NCBI GenBank assembly: GCA_022410635.1
Contig: JAJVDF010000507.1
Location: 289,006 to 353,005 of the forward strand
DNA from: Tretioscincus oriximinensis
Lineage: Eukaryota; Chordata; Lepidosauria; Squamata; Gymnophthalmidae
DNA length: 64,000 nucleotides
Direction: 5' to 3'
A program made the position numbers and the translations under genes. The notes below the pieces were generated by a model. The model made no database searches, had not been told where the DNA came from, and saw only the letters and a program-made list of their open reading frames with translations. Positions 36,873-49,554 of the stretch are shown piece after piece (position 1 is the stretch's first letter; every line of letters starts with the position of its first letter).

Positions 36873-38276
36873 CCTTTTCTCTGTTTATAAAGAGTTTTGA
36901 TTCTCTTGTCCTTCAATAACATGATGATCATTTGTTACATTTTCTTTCTCAGAAAAAAAAGATGCAAACTAAGAGTTCAGAAGTTCAACCTGCTTAGTAT
37001 CACTTTTGATCAATTCACCATTTTCACTCTGTAAAAATCCTTTATCTTTGACATACCTTGCTTTTGANGTACACCATTTAGTATTGCTTTTTGTCTCACT
37101 TCATATTTAGTTTTAGCTCTTCTGGCACTTGTCCTGCAATTGCTGCAGATTGCCTTATGCGTATCATTGCCAAGAAACCTGCATAAAGCCAAGATTTGCT
37201 CCTTGTCGCTGAGGATTAGGAAAGCAAATCTTATTAGTAATAGATTTTGAAGTAGACTTCTATTTTTATCCTTATGTTCCAAAATGAATATTATATTTTG
37301 TATTGCTGGACGCTGACTGTAATAAATTTACTTACTTACTAAGGTGCTTATGGAATCTAGTAGTGGCTTTACCTCATTATTAGTTAAAATTAATTCAGAA
37401 ACAAAGGGTTGCCAGTTAAGTCTCCAGTCTATTTCCAGAAGTAGCTCTAGCAAGCATCTCCATTATCGCCAAGAATACTGACTCCAATTGAAAAATAATT
37501 GGAATGGTGACTGAGTGGTGAAGGGAGAGACTAAGGTGGGCCAGGAGAAATGGGAAGGAAGAAAGGGGGAAGGGGAGGAGAGGGAGGAGGGGAGCAGGAA
37601 TTTGGTCTGGTTGATTGTAGAATAATATTCCAAAGACTATGCTTTGGCTTTCTATAAATACAGCTTGTCATGACCTTTGTCCTTAGAGGGATGTTGTCAG
37701 AGAGCATGACATCCCTTCAATTGTTTCATTGGACAAAGGTACCATTGCGATGTCATGTCAGAATGGAAAAGGGAGTAGGAAACTGTCTTTGACACCACCT
37801 CCCACTGGGTCGGAGGAGAAAGCCACTTCCCCTCCCTTCGGCCATCACTTGGCAAGCATCCAGTGGGTAACGAGGAGAGTTGATGTAGGCTTACCAAGGA
37901 GAGGAGAAGGAGCTGGCAGCCTATTCCCTCACTGGCCAACTTCCCCTTCCACTGACTTGGTTTGCTTCCCAAATCATTCAATAGCTTTGAAACTTTTATC
38001 ATATGTTGCTGCATGGAGAATCAATCAATTACTGTATATTTTGTAATAGATGTATTACAGCTGTTTTTCTTTATAAGAAACAGCTTATGTTTCTTGAAAC
38101 TGATTTGTACATTTCTGAATTAATTATTTCAGAGATTCATACCAAACTTTAATGATTTTTTTTAATTTGTCCATAATAATTATTCCTAATTATTTGAAGA
38201 ACTGTGAAAATTTTAGAAAGTTTTGGGGATATNTGTATGTAGAGGTTTGTGGCTCAAGAGCTTTAAGGATGTGTCT

Positions 38277-38709
38277 TAGGCTACATCCCTACCTGTTCGT
38301 TTGCCCCACTTTAAAAACTCATTAGCTGCTTGTCCCTATTTTACCTCACCATTCAGCTGCTGCTTGTCTTCTGCCTTCAAATGATGAGCCCCACTAGCCT
38401 TGCTTTGCTAACTACAATCCCCAGAATTCTCTGCAGCCCTATCTACAATTCGCAGGCAGTCTCTGCTTGCCAAGAGCCAATGAGATTTTTATAATTTGCA
38501 TACAAGCTTCAGAAAGATTTTTCTTTTGTACCAGACAAAATGGAGACTGTTAAAATCGGATAATATGCGATGGATATTTACTGTGCAATAAAGAGCTTTA
38601 AAGNGCACGGTAGGCTGGACATGATTCCGTAGGACATGATTCCATGGGACACAATGAAGGTAAAATCACCATCAAACTGCAGTATCTCTGGCGTGGTGAT
38701 GCAGCCTTA
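38277..38709. mobile_element. Possible non-autonomous hAT-like element (TAGGCTACATC ends)
   Basis: TAGGCTACATCCCTACC at 38277 is inverted against TAAGGCTGCATCACCACG read inward from 38709. The interior contains a duplicated GACATGATTCCRTRGGACA motif near 38615-38650. The terminal match is short, so this is tentative. Confidence 0.4.
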
Positions 38710-38889
38710 GTGTTTGTTGTACAATCGTAACAAAAGATTTGTATGACAGCAAAAAGTCCACTTTAAAAAAATCCTCAGAAGCGTGCTAAATTCTTTATTA
38801 TATTATATACATTACTTGTTATGTAAAAATAATGTTGGAGCTTTAGGTTTCATTCCTGATATAAGCAAATTATCAGACCAAAACCTCAG

Positions 38890-39033
38890 GGTCAGATTTA
38901 GGCTGTATTTTGCCCGTGGGCTGTAATTTACTTACTTACTTACTTATTTACTTTTATTTATTTATTTTACTCCCCCTCTTCCATCAGCTACCTTGGGTTT
39001 TATAATAATAAAAGCAATAAAAATATTAATAAA
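38890..39033 (+). repeat. Dispersed repeat R1, copy 2
   Basis: Matches 62935-63089 on the same strand and 21105-21223 on the opposite strand. It has ATTTAGGCTGTATTTTGCC, a TTACTTACTTA tract, and GGGTTTTATAATAATAAAAG near the 3' end. Confidence 0.7.
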
Positions 39034-40374
39034 AACNTATCTTATTGGTACAGCCCTGGTGGGCATTGATAAAACATCTGAGCACAAGAACTTGGACTTA
39101 TTGAATTTATTAGTCAGTATGTGTGACAGTTTGATAATAAGGTACAGATAATTAAATATGCCACAACTTGCATGGCTTATGCAAACTTACTTCCTTTTTC
39201 TGCTACCCAATAGCTGTTGATAATTCTTGAAGTACTTCAACGAAGTTTAATTAACAATTTCAAAACCTATATGTTTCATAACTTTGGCATAATTATGTTT
39301 TTTGCACAAAATACCAGATAATTCCTAATTAAACTTTTTATCCATCTAAGTGATAGATAAATAACCCCCCCCCAACACACACATATAGCAAAGTACAGAT
39401 TTAGTGGCTGTGGTCCAACCTATCCATTTGTATCTTTATGTGATGCATGTAATGAAAGTCTCATTACTAAGCTTGCAGTCTCGGTACTAAAATGGAATTA
39501 CACAGATGTTATGGTGTCCTCTGTTCCCATATACAGCAAAACTGGGTTTCCAGATACTTTGTGTGAATATTTTAGAGCATCATAATATGCCCAGGAATTT
39601 AAGTAACAACATTAATATAATAACATTTTGTTTATTGTTGCTTTCCAGTCAAATATGTGCATATATGCAACAGTACTTTCAAGCCTGAAATTAAGGGTAG
39701 AGGATTTTTTCTTTTTCCCCCCCTAATATGACCCATTTTATAGAAACTCATGGATTCCCAACAGCACTTTCCTTTGGCTTGACATTCATAATGATAAGTG
39801 TTATTATAAATGTGCTNTGTGGATNATGTTTCTTGTCCCTGACCACCTTAATTAAATCTAGAATAACTCACATTGTCAGAAATATCTATGGGGAACTTTG
39901 AGTTATTGTAATTAAGTTCTAATGCATATTTAATAGCTATATTATATTTATCTATGATAGTAGGCTAATAGCTTCCAGTAGAGAGGGTAACCTAATAGCA
40001 AAGAAGGACAGTGAGTCTGATCCAATGGATTATTGGAACAGACATTTAATGCAAAAGTATGTAAAAGAAGATTGGTAGTTTCCTCTCTTGTAGAAAGCAG
40101 CTTAGGAAGCATTGAATTTGAAGAAGTGAGGAGTGATGTGAGACAAATGATGTCTGCTCATTTGGCTTATAAGTATATCCAGAGAAGAGTGCGGTTTAGG
40201 CGAGGTCAGCTGAATTCCGTGGTAAAAGGAATGGTGCAAATAATATTGATTAAAGGAGCTTCTTGCCAACATTTGGTTTTATGGTATTTGCCAGTGAAAA
40301 GCTGTTCAGCTTCACATTCCTATTTTCAGTGATGAATTGAACAGCTCTTTGCACATCTCTATTGCCTCATTCAC

Positions 40375-40740
40375 AAAAGAGTTCAACATCTACCCTCCAG
40401 TGGCTAACATACCCTTCCTGGTCAAGGTAATGGAGAGGGGCAAGGCTGTTCTGCTGCAGACAGAACAGCAGAACAGCAGAAGAAACTGATTAACTAGACC
40501 ATTTCAATCTGGCTTCAGACCTGCCCATGGCACAGAAACCACCTGGTCACCCTGGTTAGTGACCTCCTCCAGTAAATAAACAGAGGAAGTGTGATCTTGT
40601 TGTTTTTTCTGGACCTCTCAGTGGGTTTTGATATCACTGATTATGGTATCCTCCTGGACAGGCTANGAGGTTTAGGAGTTGGGGGCATGGCTTTATAGTG
40701 GTTTTGCTCCTATCTCCAAGAACAAAGAAACTACAAAGGA
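40375..40740 (+). mobile_element. L2 LINE reverse-transcriptase fragment
   Basis: Frame fragments in order resemble the L2 RT: PPVANIPFLVKVMERG near 40393, FQSGFRPAHGTETT near 40505, then a region reading LDLSVGFDITDYGILLDRL near 40610. Frame breaks show it is dead. Similarity fades after about 40740. Confidence 0.75.
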
Positions 40741-41046
40741 AGGTTTGAAAGAGAAGCAGCAGAACTTGAATTCATTCACAAGTTCCAGGCCATCAACAAA
40801 GGACTTAATTGAGACAATGGTTTCCTGGCCAACTATACAATTTTATGAAACCTGTTAAGTATTTGATTGTTTCTCTAGTAGACATTGCCCCTTGTTGCCC
40901 CACGGACCTTTTCACATGAGAGGATTAGTTCCGGCTATTTACCTGTTTTTCTAACCTGCAATTCAACACCTCCCTACAGTTGCATATGCTTTGTCTTCTC
41001 CCATACACATTTTCCTATAAATACCTGACCCTGACATTAGTCCCTC

Positions 41047-41164
41047 AGCATCTGAAGAAAGCTGTCTACGAAAGCCTATGCCAACCACTTTTCTCTAGTT
41101 AGTCTCAAAGTGCTGCTAGCTCCTTTGCTGGACTTTCTGCTAGACTAACATGGCTATTTCTCTG
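41047..41164 (+). mobile_element. Tailless retroposon, monomeric copy
   Basis: It begins GCATCTGAAGAAAGCTGTCTACGAAAGC (5' part), continues CCAACCACTTTTCTC and AGTCTCAAAGTGCTGCTAGC, and ends CTAACATGGCTATTTCTCTG. This is the single-arm form of the elements at 61065 and 62182. The 40760-41046 sequence before it may be the rest of a longer parent repeat. Confidence 0.7.
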
Positions 41165-41229
41165 AAATTAATGTAACTGAGCAGTCTATAGCAATTATAT
41201 TTGGTTTTCATTAACTTTGGTCTGCACTC

Positions 41230-41930
41230 CCTTGGTGTCAAGCCTGACTCGGTTTATTGTATCTGGCAAAAGGTTTGCACTTTGGGAGAGATAGCCATAA
41301 GCGACCGAGGGCTGGCAGAAATCCTATGGAAGTCTCTGCCAGCTTCAAGCTGTGGATTTCTGTGATCATCACCTATATTCTCTGAGTCAGATGGCATTTC
41401 AGAGAGTAAAATTAGAAAGGGAACAGGTAGAGATGGGGAAATAAGGGAGGGGACGATATCTTTGGAATGGTATGGAGATTAACTTGGTGGGGTATTGAAG
41501 GTCTCCAGGAGAGGTTTGTGATCCAGAAGCCCCACAAGGAGGGGATGCTGTGATGAACAAAGGGTCCCTCTCTTGGTCTTGGCGGAGACAATTGAATGGG
41601 AGTGATTTCGGCCACAAAGAAATGGAATTTCTGGGCAATCTTTTGTTTGTCTGGGCAAAGGCCAGTTCTTAAGGAATATTTACCCTTATCTCCCTCAGGA
41701 TAACAAACCTCACCCCTGCTGGGACCCCCGAGGTGATGGGATTATTCCATCACCTTAGGGGCCAACATGACATGTAGGAATGAGGGAAATGTAGTCAGGG
41801 ATGCAGGGATGATTCCTCCCAAGTTTATCTTAGGTGTGAGGGGTCTGGGGCCCAAGAGGACCCCAAAAGGGGGTAAAATGGCATTTGTGACATATTATAA
41901 CAAGGACCTGAATAACTAGGACCCAAAATA
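41230..41930. repeat. Unclassified GC-richer block with a hairpin
   Basis: Higher GC than the neighbourhood, and no coding frame of known type. A hairpin is visible at about 41729-41763 (CCCCGAGGTGATGG against CCATCACCTTAGGGG). It could be an LTR or a DNA element. No second copy in the window. Confidence 0.3.
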
Positions 41931-42039
41931 CCTAAAGGAAGTCTTCTCCCATATTCATCTGCTTGTACCTCTAGATCTGCAGAGGTGGCTCTCCTGACTT
42001 TGCCACCACCCTTGGTAGCAAAGAGAGAGGGAACCCAGA

Positions 42040-42275
42040 ATATTACCTTCTCATTGACAGCTTCTCAAGGTGCATCAATCACCATGACTATGTTCATTCA
42101 GAAAATCACTAAAATCATTTTTTAACCCGGCCTTTGCTCAAAAAGAAATGGCTCTCTCTTCATTACTTTTCATTGCTGTTGTTTTAATATGTTAATTTTG
42201 TTTTTATTGTTAAATATCCTGAGACCTTTAAGTATAGGGTGATATTGAAATGCAAATAAATAAAATAATAAATAA
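42040..42275 (+). mobile_element. L2 LINE, 3' end
   Basis: It contains the L2-type end GGTGCATCAATCACCATGAC, then a 3' UTR, then CTGAGACCTTTAAGTATAGG and an AAATAAATAAAATAATAAAT tail. It is the same tail type as at 25378-25560 and the SINEs. Confidence 0.65.
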
Positions 42276-42859
42276 GCTATAATGGGTATCTGAGCACAGC
42301 TTAGTAAAGCAGGAATAGTAGGACTTTGGATCTTGCTTTCAGCCTTAAAATTGATTAACATCTAGGAGGTCTAAACAAACATTTTTATAAACAGATTATT
42401 ACTCCTTCATGCAGAATTATAGAATCGTTAAAGGCCTTGGTAGTTTGAACAAAAAGATGGCAGGGGGACTAATTTAAAGGTTCAGCCACAAAACCTGAAA
42501 CAGCAGAATCAAAGGATTAAATTGCTTAAAATACCAACAACAACTGAAGTAATTCCTATGGCAAAAAGGGGCAATCAGACAAAACATTATTACTAAAAAC
42601 AGGGATACTTTATTCAAAAGACAATTAAAATGCTATGTGTTAAAGTAACCAGTAGGGGGGGCAGTATCTCAGTTGTTAGTAGATGTACACTTTATGAATG
42701 AATCTCTTTCGAGGCTTTCAAGGAGACAGTGAGGAAGAAAGAGAGGAAAGGAATCCCATACTAATCTATTTGTGATCAGTAACTAACAAAGACCATTGTG
42801 GATTTGTAAAAAAGAGAAATATAAAGTAACCAATAAGATTAGTGTTGAATGTAATGGAG

Positions 42860-43400
42860 AATGCCAAAAAGCTACGATGAGACATTTATAAGGCATTTGA
42901 TAGAGTGAATCATAAATATTTGTTAAAGGGATGTGAAAGGAATAATTTAGGGATTTTGTCATCAAACAAATATTTGTGTGAATCTAATGAAGCTTACTTA
43001 AGAATAAATGGCGTGTTCTCAGACAAATTCAACATTGTAAACGCCATTAGACAGAGAAGAGGAAGAAGTAAAACTATCTTTTTGCAGACAACACACTAGT
43101 AATATAGAACCTGTTAAAATGGTTTAAAAGATGCTAATTATAGGATTTGAGACTAACTATGGGTTTTTTAAAAATGAAAAACTAGAAATTATAATATATA
43201 AGAATTTTTCAAAAATTTGACAATTTCATTATAAATCAGTATGGAAAGTGATTATCCAATTAATAAAAGGTTGGTCAAAGAGAAGTGTAAGTGTGTTAAC
43301 AAAGATTTAAGTGGTCAAGACATATCTGATGCCCAAGTTATCTTGAGATAAATGTGAATTTGTAACTGGCATGTTTCCCAGGACAAAAGGTATATTCAAT
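42860..43400 (+). mobile_element. L1-type LINE reverse-transcriptase fragment
   Basis: A frame at 42905-43050 reads NHKYLLKG, then EAYLRINGVFSDKFN and a degraded RQG motif. This resembles the L1 RT segment around the VNH and GVRQG motifs. A following LFADNTLVI-like stretch near 43075 corresponds to the catalytic FADD region, with Asn in place of one Asp. It is heavily mutated and both ends are lost. Confidence 0.65.
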
Positions 43401-44719
43401 CTTATGCAATGACTCCCATGAAAACTTTGGTTTTTGTTATTTGTATTAAAGATAAGAGTTATGAAGTAACTTAACAGCAGTTTCAAAATTTACCTGACAA
43501 AAGTGTTATAGGCTCAGGTATGGAACCAAATCTACTAGAAATCAAACCAGACCAGAACCAGGATCAGAATGAGGTCTTGAATTAAGTTGCAAAATTTTGA
43601 AGTCTAGAGTTTCCAGAAACCTGAAAGTTCTAGGTGCCAGNAGTACTGAAGCTTGAATGACTGGAGTGTGCAATCCAGCTACTCATGTGTAAAGTGGTTT
43701 TTGTTGCTTGCTNGCGAAATGGCTTCTTGGATGCCTTCATGACCATTTGACTGGCAGTCAGAGGGAAATTATGGTGCTTGGGCACAGAAAATGAAAAGTT
43801 ATCTAATATATCAAGATCTTTGGTCAGTAGTTGAGAATTACTGCTGGCATCTGTGCCATTACAACTTTTAGTATATTCTTTGTCATAGTTTACTTTTACC
43901 CCTTTCACTTTCCTGCTTTCAAATAGCTTTCCCGCTGGTTTCCCCTTCAGTGTCAAACTGTCTATTGGCCTGTTAGCCTATGCAGGGTGGAGCTCTGCAT
44001 ACTGCATATAACCCTTTGCTTTCTGTTTCACTACGCTGTAGTCCTTTAGTTATTCCCGAAGTTAACATATAACTTCTGGAGTTATATTGGATCTTATTTC
44101 CATTAATAAAGTTTCTTCTGAAAAATCAAGCCTCACCTATTTTTTCTACCAAGAAGCAAAATACACTAACAACAAGATTGAGAGGAGAAATTGCATGCTT
44201 TGATTGTGCTTGGAGTGGAAAACAATCAGTTGATGTATATCAGAGACATCATGGAGTGAAATGTATTCTAACCAGGATGCTGTACAATTCCAAACTGAGA
44301 ATTGGGAGATTCTCTATCTGCTCATTTGCAATGCATGGGGGAGCTGTTTGCTGATTTAACTGACTGTGGCTTGTTTTTTTAAGATAACCATAAATTTTAC
44401 ATTCTAAAGTCAAACCTTTTTGATCCTAGCTATGATGCCTTGGTATGCTGTAAGGAGTGTAGGAAGTGGACTTGAATTTTGATTTAGTAGTTCCTGAAAT
44501 CATTGATTTTCAGAATCGGAAGCAGTTTTGTTAATCTGCTATGCAACAAAGCAGTGGTATAAAAGCAGGGATTAATAATAGTGAAGTACGTTGCCAGTAC
44601 TAGCTCCTTCTGAGTACAAACAAACTATCTTAATTCCCATTCTAAAAAAAACCATCCAGATCCATTCATCTCTTCTGCTACAGGAATTATTGCCCCATTT
44701 CTTTGATTTCATTTTACTC

Positions 44720-46570
44720 TAAGTAGCTTGAGTGAGTAGTCTATTCATGTTNTTTATACTTTCTTGCTTCCTCCCCTGCTCTAGATCAGTTCCAATCTGA
44801 GTTCTAGCCATCTCATTTAACCGGAACAGCCTTAACTAAAATCACAAATGACCTCTTTCTCACTAAATCTAAAGGGCTTTTTTCTTAACCTTCTTGATCA
44901 GTCTACAGTATTTGATATGGTTGCTCATATTCCTGTTTTGAATTCCCTCCGTTGATTGGGTTTCCAAGGCATTGTCCTCTCCTGGCTCTCATCCTATTTG
45001 ACCACTCATTTAAGGTATCTCACATGATCATCTTTCGTCTCCTCTATCTGTTGCCCCATAGGTAGGGTTGCCATACGTCCCGGGAAACCGGGACAATCCC
45101 AGTTTGGGGGAATAAAATATAGTCCCCTCCAGGTTTTAAGACAAAATCCCGGCTTTTTACATTCCCCGATGCTGCATCAGNGAATGTAAAAATGCAGGAT
45201 TTTAAAGGCAAANNAGCCGTCAGAGCTGATGGCTGCAGCCCAAGAAANGCTTTCTGGGTTCCTGGAAAGAACCTCGGAGCNTGCCGTAGCTGCTCCAATG
45301 CTGGAGGCGGGGTTCCGCATGCCTGCTAGCGTGCCAACTTGCTTCCAGCAAAGGAAAAACACCTGGGTTTGTAACAGGAGGACAGCTCTGTTCTCCTGTC
45401 ACAAACCCAGGCATTTTCCCTCTGCTGGAGGCGAGTTAGTGCGCTAGATGGTGCGCGAAACCCCACCTCCAGCATTGGAGCAGCTATGTACACGTGCGCG
45501 CGTGCACATACGCACACTTGTGGTGAGACAGGCAGAAGAGAGGTTCTGCCTGTCTCACTACAAGCGTCCGTATGTGTGCNTGCGCGCNTACNTGTGTGCA
45601 TGCGCATGTACATGTGTGTGTGCGCGTGTGCACCCCCACCCCACCCCGTCCCAGTTTTAGGCTGCCAAAATATGGCAGCCCTACCCATAGGGTTCATTTA
45701 TTTTTAAAGGCTCTCTCTGATTGGATGCCTAGTCATTGCTTTAAACTAAGCATAGCCAAAACTCAACTTCTGTTTTTTCCTTCTTGTCCTTCTCTTGAAC
45801 CCTCTCACCTTCTCATAAATATCAATAATATTTCCATCTCTCCTACAAATGAAGCTCCCAGTTTGGGCCTTCTCTTAGCTTTATGTTTTGACCCTTACAA
45901 TACTTCAAATCTTGCCATTTCTCTATTAAATCTCAAAAATCTAACCTTTTCTTACTTTTGACACTGCCAAGATTCTCATTCGTTAGCTCATCATCTCCAN
46001 ACTTGACTATTGTAATCTCCTTATTCGACTCCCACCCTGCCATCTAAGACCTTTGGTATTAATCCAGCACTCCACTGCAAGAGTCACCCTTGCCACTTTG
46101 ACCATATTACACCTCCCCCTCTATTCTCTTCCTGTTCTTTACCGAATTCAGTTCAAGTTCTTGCTTCTGATTTTTAAAGCCCTTCACAACCTTGCTCCTC
46201 TCTATCTTCTCTTTTATTTCTTTTTATTTATATCGATCTTCATGAGCTCTTTGCTTTGCTCTTTCTATACACCTTGCCCAGCTTAGGGTCCTTTCTTCAT
46301 TTCTTTTCCCTTATAACTCTTCACGTCTGGAACCTTCTCCTTATCTCTGCTCTATGTCTTTAAATCTTAGTTAAAAACAACCTTGTTCTCCAAAGCCTTT
46401 GATATCACTGATTAACTTTGTTTTAATTGACTTCTAATTATTTAGATGTTTTAATTTTAATGTTTATGTCTTATTAATTTTTTATTACTGTGTTCATTTT
46501 ACTGATTGTTTTTATATTAATATTGTACAGCATCATGTACAGTAATGGTGCTTTATGAATAATTATATTA
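44720..46570 (+). mobile_element. L2 LINE relic split by a hAT-like insertion
   Basis: The first piece (44720-45062) encodes degraded L2 RT: LDQFQSEF, then HLTGTALTKITNDLFL. After the insertion at 45063-45683 the same element continues with the C-terminal part, including LPVLYRIQFKFLLLIFKALH near 46112 and ending near 46570. The perfect 8-bp duplication around the insertion shows where the L2 was interrupted. Multiple stops. Confidence 0.8.
45063..45683. mobile_element. 621-bp hAT-like foldback element, copy 2, perfect 8-bp target duplication
   Basis: The ends TAGGGTTGCCATAC (45063) and TATGGCAGCCCTA (to 45683) are inverted repeats. CCCATAGG at 45055-45062 is exactly repeated at 45684-45691. 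The length equals that of the copy at 16995-17615 and the internal hairpins correspond: the GAGACAGGCAGAA stem near 45525-45560, and the long stem about 45290-45386 against 45396-45484. Several Ns fall in the hairpin arms and the CA/CG tract. There is no transposase. Confidence 0.9.
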
Positions 46571-46639
46571 TATTATATTTATGATATTATATTATTTGAG
46601 TCCAAATGGTAGGCAATGGAAACAATATCTGCCCTAAGG

Positions 46640-48398
46640 AATATTAAATTTATACAGGGTGTGATGATCCTTCATCTANCTTAACTTGCTAATAATCCTG
46701 TTTTTCATCTACAGTCATGAAAACCTTCCTACCAACCAAGGGATAATACAATGATGCCTATGAATGATGTTATTCAAGTATAACTAAGATCCAGAAAAAT
46801 TCTCAGTTTTCAATTTTTCCTTTCAATCATTACAAGACTGTTCACCCAATNTGTGGGTCCTACTACTTTAGAATTTACCTTTGCATTTTCCATTTGACGT
46901 AAAGTCTCTTTCAATCTTTCTATAATTGTGAATGGTATTTCCCTACATCNCTATATCAACGGAAGAACTATTGGATCAACTATTGAATTTACTTCAAGAT
47001 AGAAATTCATTTGATAGAAATTCATTTGAATGCAACAATCCACATGTCAAACCAAATTTATTGTTTTCTTTATCACACAACACTAAGGACAGGGGACGTT
47101 CCTTGAAACTGATGGGCAGAAGAGTGAGAACAGACAAAGGAAAGTATTTTTTCACCCAGAGGGTCATTAGCCTGTGGAATTTACTTCCAAAAGAGGTGGT
47201 GGTAGCTAACAGCNTGGATAGCTTCAAGACAGGATTAGGCAAGTTTATGGACACCAAGGGTATAAATGGCTACTAGAATGGATGTCTGGATGCTTCCTCC
47301 TGGATGGAGCAACAGGCAGGACTCCTGAAATAACATTTGGAGGGAGTCGAGAACAGCTGTATATTTTACTTTCTTCTGTTCAGANTGCAACTGGTGGGCT
47401 TCTGTGTAAAACAGAATTCTGGACTAAATGGGCTCTGGCCCGATTCAGTATGACTCTTCTTATGTTCTTATCTTCCTAAATGGTGATACATTTGCTTCAG
47501 CCCCTGTATCTAGCTTAAATTTTAATATGAGCCCTTTTAGACTGATATCTCCATACCACCCAGGTACTGTACTGTGTAGAAACACCACTATTATCATCAG
47601 ATATCACTCCTATGAGCAAACCTATGTATGTCCAGATTGCACACTTGGGTTCTGTGCTGACTACTATTCCCATTTGGTAATCTTCCAAAGCACAGTCTAG
47701 CAAAATGATTTTTTCTTCCACACTTATAGCAGTTCTTTCAATGTACTGGGCGTTTCTGATGCTCATGGATAGTGCCATATTAAGTACAATAATTCTTGTC
47801 ATATTTCTATTGAGCACTTAGGTTTTTTTCTTCCACCATTTGCACTGTCTCATTGTTCATTGATGCGCCATCCAGGTTCATTGAACAAGTAGCCATAGTC
47901 TGTAATTGTCATGATGTTGCTGCTATTACTTGACAAATTTCCATAGCTTTCTCCAGTCTTTCAAATTTTCTGATGCACTGAATACAAGCTTCTCTCTGAC
48001 CATCTCACAGGTTGCTGTTCCAATTCACAATTGCTGGTCTTTAACTTTAATTCTGTAACAAATTTATCCACATAGGTGCTGTGTCTCAAAGCATGATTTC
48101 AAAAAGAGTAACGTTTAAATATATTCTTCTGCAGAGTGCATTATTTTTAAACTGCTCTATTACCAACTCCACATCACTCAGCTCAATTCAGCAAAGACAA
48201 AGTATTATACAAGACACAGCTTCGTCTCCCACCAGANTTAATAAAATAGCCACTTGCTGTTTCTCTGGAGTATTGTCAACCCCTGCTACTGTCAAATACA
48301 AATGAAAGGCTTATTTCCAGTGCTTCCAGTTTTCTCCCACATTGCCCCACAGCACCAGAGGCTGTGGGGCTTAAAAACAGTTCATAATTCCGACACCA
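46640..48398 (-). pseudogene. Ty3/gypsy relic, gag-protease-RT, interrupted by CR1
   Basis: On the - strand: a gag-like region (about 48370-47820) with WGNVGENWKHWK near 48350 and PEKQQVAILL near 48280. Then the protease active site KFKLDTGAEANVSP at 47522-47481. Then, beyond the inserted CR1, an RT start with KETLRQMENAKV near 46900 and WVNSLVMIE near 46845, ending near 46640. It has many stops. The gag and protease style resembles the Mag-like branch of Ty3/gypsy, judged by eye. It is not related closely to the element at 7640-11240. Confidence 0.75.
47035..47475 (+). mobile_element. CR1-like LINE, 3' end, nested in the gypsy relic
   Basis: A frame reads LKLMGRRVRTDKGKYFFTQR, then SLWNLLPKEVV, typical of the CR1 C-terminal end. 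It is followed by a 3' UTR with TGGACTAAATGGGCTCTGGC and the end CTTCTTATGTTCTTA at 47457-47471. Gypsy protease sequence resumes directly afterwards, on the other strand. A direct repeat of AGAAATTCATTTGA near 47002 and 47018 lies at the left boundary. Confidence 0.8.
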
Positions 48399-48624
48399 TG
48401 TAATGTCCTTCAGTGAGCTGAACAGAGGAAGCAAACCAGACATCTCCACAGNAAAAGATTATTACCAGGCAAGGAGCAATATACACACAACCTTACATAG
48501 ACCCTGGACTCAGCAAACAAATGAAAACACTCCCTATGAAGGCACAGCTTTTGATAAAACACAGACTAGTAACAAGATTCAGGTGTGAGAGGAGANCACA
48601 CATATTTAAAGAGACATACCATCA
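48399..48624 (-). repeat. Probable 5' LTR and primer-binding site of the gypsy relic
   Basis: On the - strand the candidate LTR ends GGACATTACA at 48399. It is followed directly by TGGTGTCGGAAT (48398-48387), a primer-binding-site-like sequence (TGGTGTC...), which sits where one is expected before gag. The outer limit is set at the TGATGGTATGTC reading from 48624. That edge is uncertain, because no second LTR is present for comparison. Confidence 0.5.
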
Positions 48625-48853
48625 TAGGAGCTATCTTCATTCCCTAACTTTATGGTCTCCATGACTGATCCTGCACAAGTCCAGAATTAGTCTAATCACA
48701 TCGCAGCTGATTTACTAAGGGTTAGAGATTAATTTATCAAGGCCAAGGAAGCCTATGCATAGAGCCCATGGATCAGATTTTAAGGCTGGAGATTTGGTTT
48801 TGCTTTCCACTGCTAACCTTTGCTATTTGAAGTTATCAGTGTAGTTAGCATCT

Positions 48854-49245
48854 TTGGTTGCTTCCAAACGCAGGGCTTCAAAGTGGGCTAACCTGTCATT
48901 GTGGGTCAGCAGTCGTCTACATGTGTAGCATGCCGACCATTGTAGGTGGGCAGGAGGAAGGAAGTGCCAACCCATGAGTGGCTAAGAGCCATCCTTTCTC
49001 TGCCCAGCCTGCTTTGCAGGGCTCTCCACTAATTGGCAGAGGGCCCGGCTGAGATGGCCTCATATGAAAACAAAGCAAGTTTTTACCAATCAGCAGCATG
49101 AGAGCTGGAAAAATCAGCTCTCATTTAACCCGCAGAACGGCAGGTTTGTAGCGACTACGTTGCTCACAGCCCACCATTACATCTGCAGGGGCTGCTGGGA
49201 TGGCGCTCCTATGCAGACATCATTATGGCATGTGGATGCAGCCTA
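48854..49245. mobile_element. Non-autonomous hAT-like element, sibling of 36443-36872
   Basis: The right end, read inward, is TAGGCTGCATCCACATGCCA. The left end TTGGTTGCTTCCAAACGCAG is a diverged inverted match. The interior 49097-49235 matches 36725-36865. It abuts gypsy integrase sequence at 49246, so it probably inserted into or truncated that element. Confidence 0.6.
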
Positions 49246-49554
49246 AATTTGTTGGCCCATTCAAAGTGTATGGAGTAACATATGAACTAGACCTAATTAC
49301 TCATTACAGTATTCACTCAGTTTTCCATGTGTGCTTACTTAAACCATCCCTTCTATCTCGTATAGCACCTCCTGTACCAAAGAATTTGAAGTTGCTGAAA
49401 CTGTTAACTCCAGATTGTTTAAAAGCAAACTTCAAAATTATGTGCTTTGGAAGCACTTGCTTATTTCTGAGTTTTGTTGGATTAATGCCAATGTCAGGAC
49501 TCTCAAATTAATAAAGTCATTCCATCTCACTTATCCCATAGGCTGGGGAAGAAT
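49246..49554 (+). pseudogene. Ty3/gypsy pol C-terminal fragment (integrase end and chromodomain)
   Basis: The frame reads KFVGPFKVYGVTYELDL, then HSVFHVCLLKP at about 49250-49345, the conserved C-terminal integrase segment of chromodomain-bearing Ty3/gypsy elements. After a frame change, YVLWKHLLISEFCWINAN near 49440 fits a degraded chromodomain. A purine-rich GGCTGGGGAAGAA at 49541-49553 fits the polypurine tract before an LTR. Everything upstream in pol is missing. It is unrelated in orientation to the neighbouring - strand gypsy relic. Confidence 0.75.

Noticed and set aside
40033..40332. 99-codon open frame of possible coding character
   Set aside because: No recognisable domain. It lies just upstream of an L2 fragment and is probably LINE-derived or chance.
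45326..45697. 123-codon open frame on the - strand
   Set aside because: It is also inside the foldback element and is caused by the alternating CA/CG tract.
47545..47580. SPYHPGTV-like translation resembling the short alternative C-terminus that I recall for GRIK2
   Set aside because: It lies upstream of the M4 exon, where a C-terminal exon cannot be. It has no stop or splice sites in the right places, and it is antisense to a gypsy protease region.
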